Below, piece by piece: positions 6,143-6,816 of a stretch of DNA of 6,816 nucleotides. Every line of letters starts with the position of its first letter. Positions within the stretch are counted from its first letter, which is position 1. Under the pieces are notes generated by a model. The model worked only from the letters and a program-made list of their open reading frames with translations, was not told the origin of the DNA and did no database searches. Position numbers and translations under genes: made by a program. Origin of the DNA: Acidobacteriaceae bacterium (GTDB lineage Bacteria > Acidobacteriota > Terriglobia > Terriglobales > Acidobacteriaceae). The stretch spans positions 1-6,816 of the forward strand of contig JAUTWY010000008.1 in assembly GCA_030838305.1 (NCBI GenBank), written 5' to 3'.

Positions 6143-6492
6143 CTTTGCTCCTTATGACGACGAGGCATCATAACCGATGAAATCAGCCGACTACACGCAA
6201 AACTCCTCAATGGGTGGAAGGGGGACCAGCCTGGCGCGGTGGAACACCCTCAACAGAAGCTGCGCGTGTTTTAGGCCCGGTAGGTAATTGTCAGGGACGC
6301 CGACGTTTCAGACTCGTCTCCTGCTAACCCGAAGGATCCCAATGCCCTCTAGGTAGTACCTCTGCGAATCAATTCATCGGCTTCTGCGGCCATCCCCTTC
6401 GCTTGCCCCGCAAATCATCGACGCGCTCGAACTGGGAATAGTGATGTGGAACGAAGAATTGAAACGGAGAACCGAAAACCGAGAACTGCCCC
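6143..6492. other. Gene-free stretch between the VOC pseudogene and the VWFA-related gene
   Basis: It holds the ribosome site of the VOC remnant (6148-6153), a perfect 11-bp palindrome AGGTAGTACCT (6351-6361) and the heptamer tandem repeat at 6467-6487. No protein remnant, tRNA or terminator with a T-run was recognised on either strand. Confidence 0.6.
6467..6487. repeat. Three tandem 7-bp repeats just downstream of the VWFA-related gene
   Basis: The units are GAGAACC, GAAAACC and GAGAACT in direct succession, each differing from the consensus by at most one base. They end 5 bp from the stop codon of the minus-strand gene. Short purine-rich repeats of this kind may be dispersed in the host genome; here they are too few for any functional call. 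Confidence 0.6.
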
Positions 6493-6816
6493 CTACTGCT
6501 GCGGAGCGAAGTAGCCTTTCCGAGCCCGCACTTGCAGATCCTTCTTCAGCGAAGAAATTTCAATCGACCGATATCGCCCATCAGCGTCGAAGTCCGCAGG
6601 CTTGTAGGAAACCACGTACTGGCTGCGCAGTTCGTCTTCAATGGCTGCGAAGGAGCGGGTCTTGTCTTTCATCTTGAAGGGGAAAAAAGCGCGCCCGCCG
6701 GTGGCTGCGGCCAGTTGTTCCAGAACTTTGTCGCCCCGCAGAATCAGCCCGCTATCATCGGTGGAGATAGCATAAATAATCACTTCGGCGCGCTGTGCCA
6801 TTTCAATGGCTTGCGC
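6493..6816 (-). CDS. VWFA-related (acidobacterial type) protein, C-terminal part only
   Basis: These are the last 107 residues of a larger protein. The frame is open to the window edge, and the ATG at 6801 is an internal Met, preceded in frame by AQAIE. The sequence matches the second half of a von Willebrand factor A-like fold followed by the C-terminal module of the VWFA-related acidobacterial family: AEVIIYAIST strand, LEQLAAATGGRAFFPF, then IEDELRSQYVVSYKPAD, YRSIEI and a final VRARKGYFAP. Family members are generally secreted or membrane-linked, about 300 or more residues, and of unknown function. The MIDAS metal site (DxSxS) would lie in the missing N-terminal part and cannot be judged. 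It has the same orientation as the VOC remnant downstream of it. Confidence 0.88.
   Translation of the reverse strand, partial: AQAIEMAQRAEVIIYAISTDDSGLILRGDKVLEQLAAATGGRAFFPFKMKDKTRSFAAIEDELRSQYVVSYKPADFDADGRYRSIEISSLKKDLQVRARKGYFAPQQ

Noticed and set aside
6195..6335. Possible tRNA or structured RNA in the gap upstream of the VOC remnant
   Set aside because: I could not find a T-loop GTTCRA motif or a cloverleaf-compatible acceptor stem, and no long complementary arms were seen.

Overview
The window looks like an ordinary stretch of chromosome from a member of the Acidobacteriota or a close relative. It is clearly G+C-rich. Its right edge carries the C-terminal half of a protein resembling the VWFA-related family common in that phylum, and the AsmA-like and short LuxR-type proteins fit the same kind of genome. 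The taxonomic placement is inference from gene content only. No phage, transposon, CRISPR, tRNA, rRNA or toxin-antitoxin module was recognised.

Layout. (1) Positions 1-2000, plus strand: a two-gene operon. A 5'-truncated M20 metallo-dipeptidase overlaps an amidohydrolase of the amidohydrolase_2/ACMSD-like superfamily. (2) Positions 2003-2470, minus strand: a short LuxR/GerE DNA-binding regulator without a receiver domain. It converges on the amidohydrolase with only 2 bp between the stop codons. (3) Positions 2471-2985: a 515-bp divergent intergenic region, locally A+T-richer. It holds a 27-bp imperfect palindrome, a cluster of CTAG half-sites and a possible 29-codon upstream ORF that has a strong Shine-Dalgarno sequence. 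(4) Positions 2986-3777, plus strand: a short-chain dehydrogenase/reductase (SDR). (5) Positions 3856-5481, plus strand: a membrane-anchored AsmA-like protein. (6) Positions 5482-6492: about 1 kb without an intact gene. It contains the wreck of a VOC (glyoxalase-fold) gene on the minus strand and a small heptamer tandem repeat. (7) Positions 6493-6816, minus strand: the C-terminal end of the VWFA-related protein, which runs off the right edge.

How the genes work together. The dipeptidase and amidohydrolase are probably co-translated, and a role in peptide or amide catabolism is plausible. The LuxR-type gene and the SDR are divergent and share an upstream region with dyad symmetry, so the regulator could control itself and the SDR; this is untested. 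The AsmA-like protein probably works at the cell envelope, independently of the SDR. No single coherent new system is evident. The points most worth a second look are the SDR upstream region (dyad plus in-frame upstream ORF), the SDR's missing catalytic Asn, and the VOC gene whose two frameshifts cancel.
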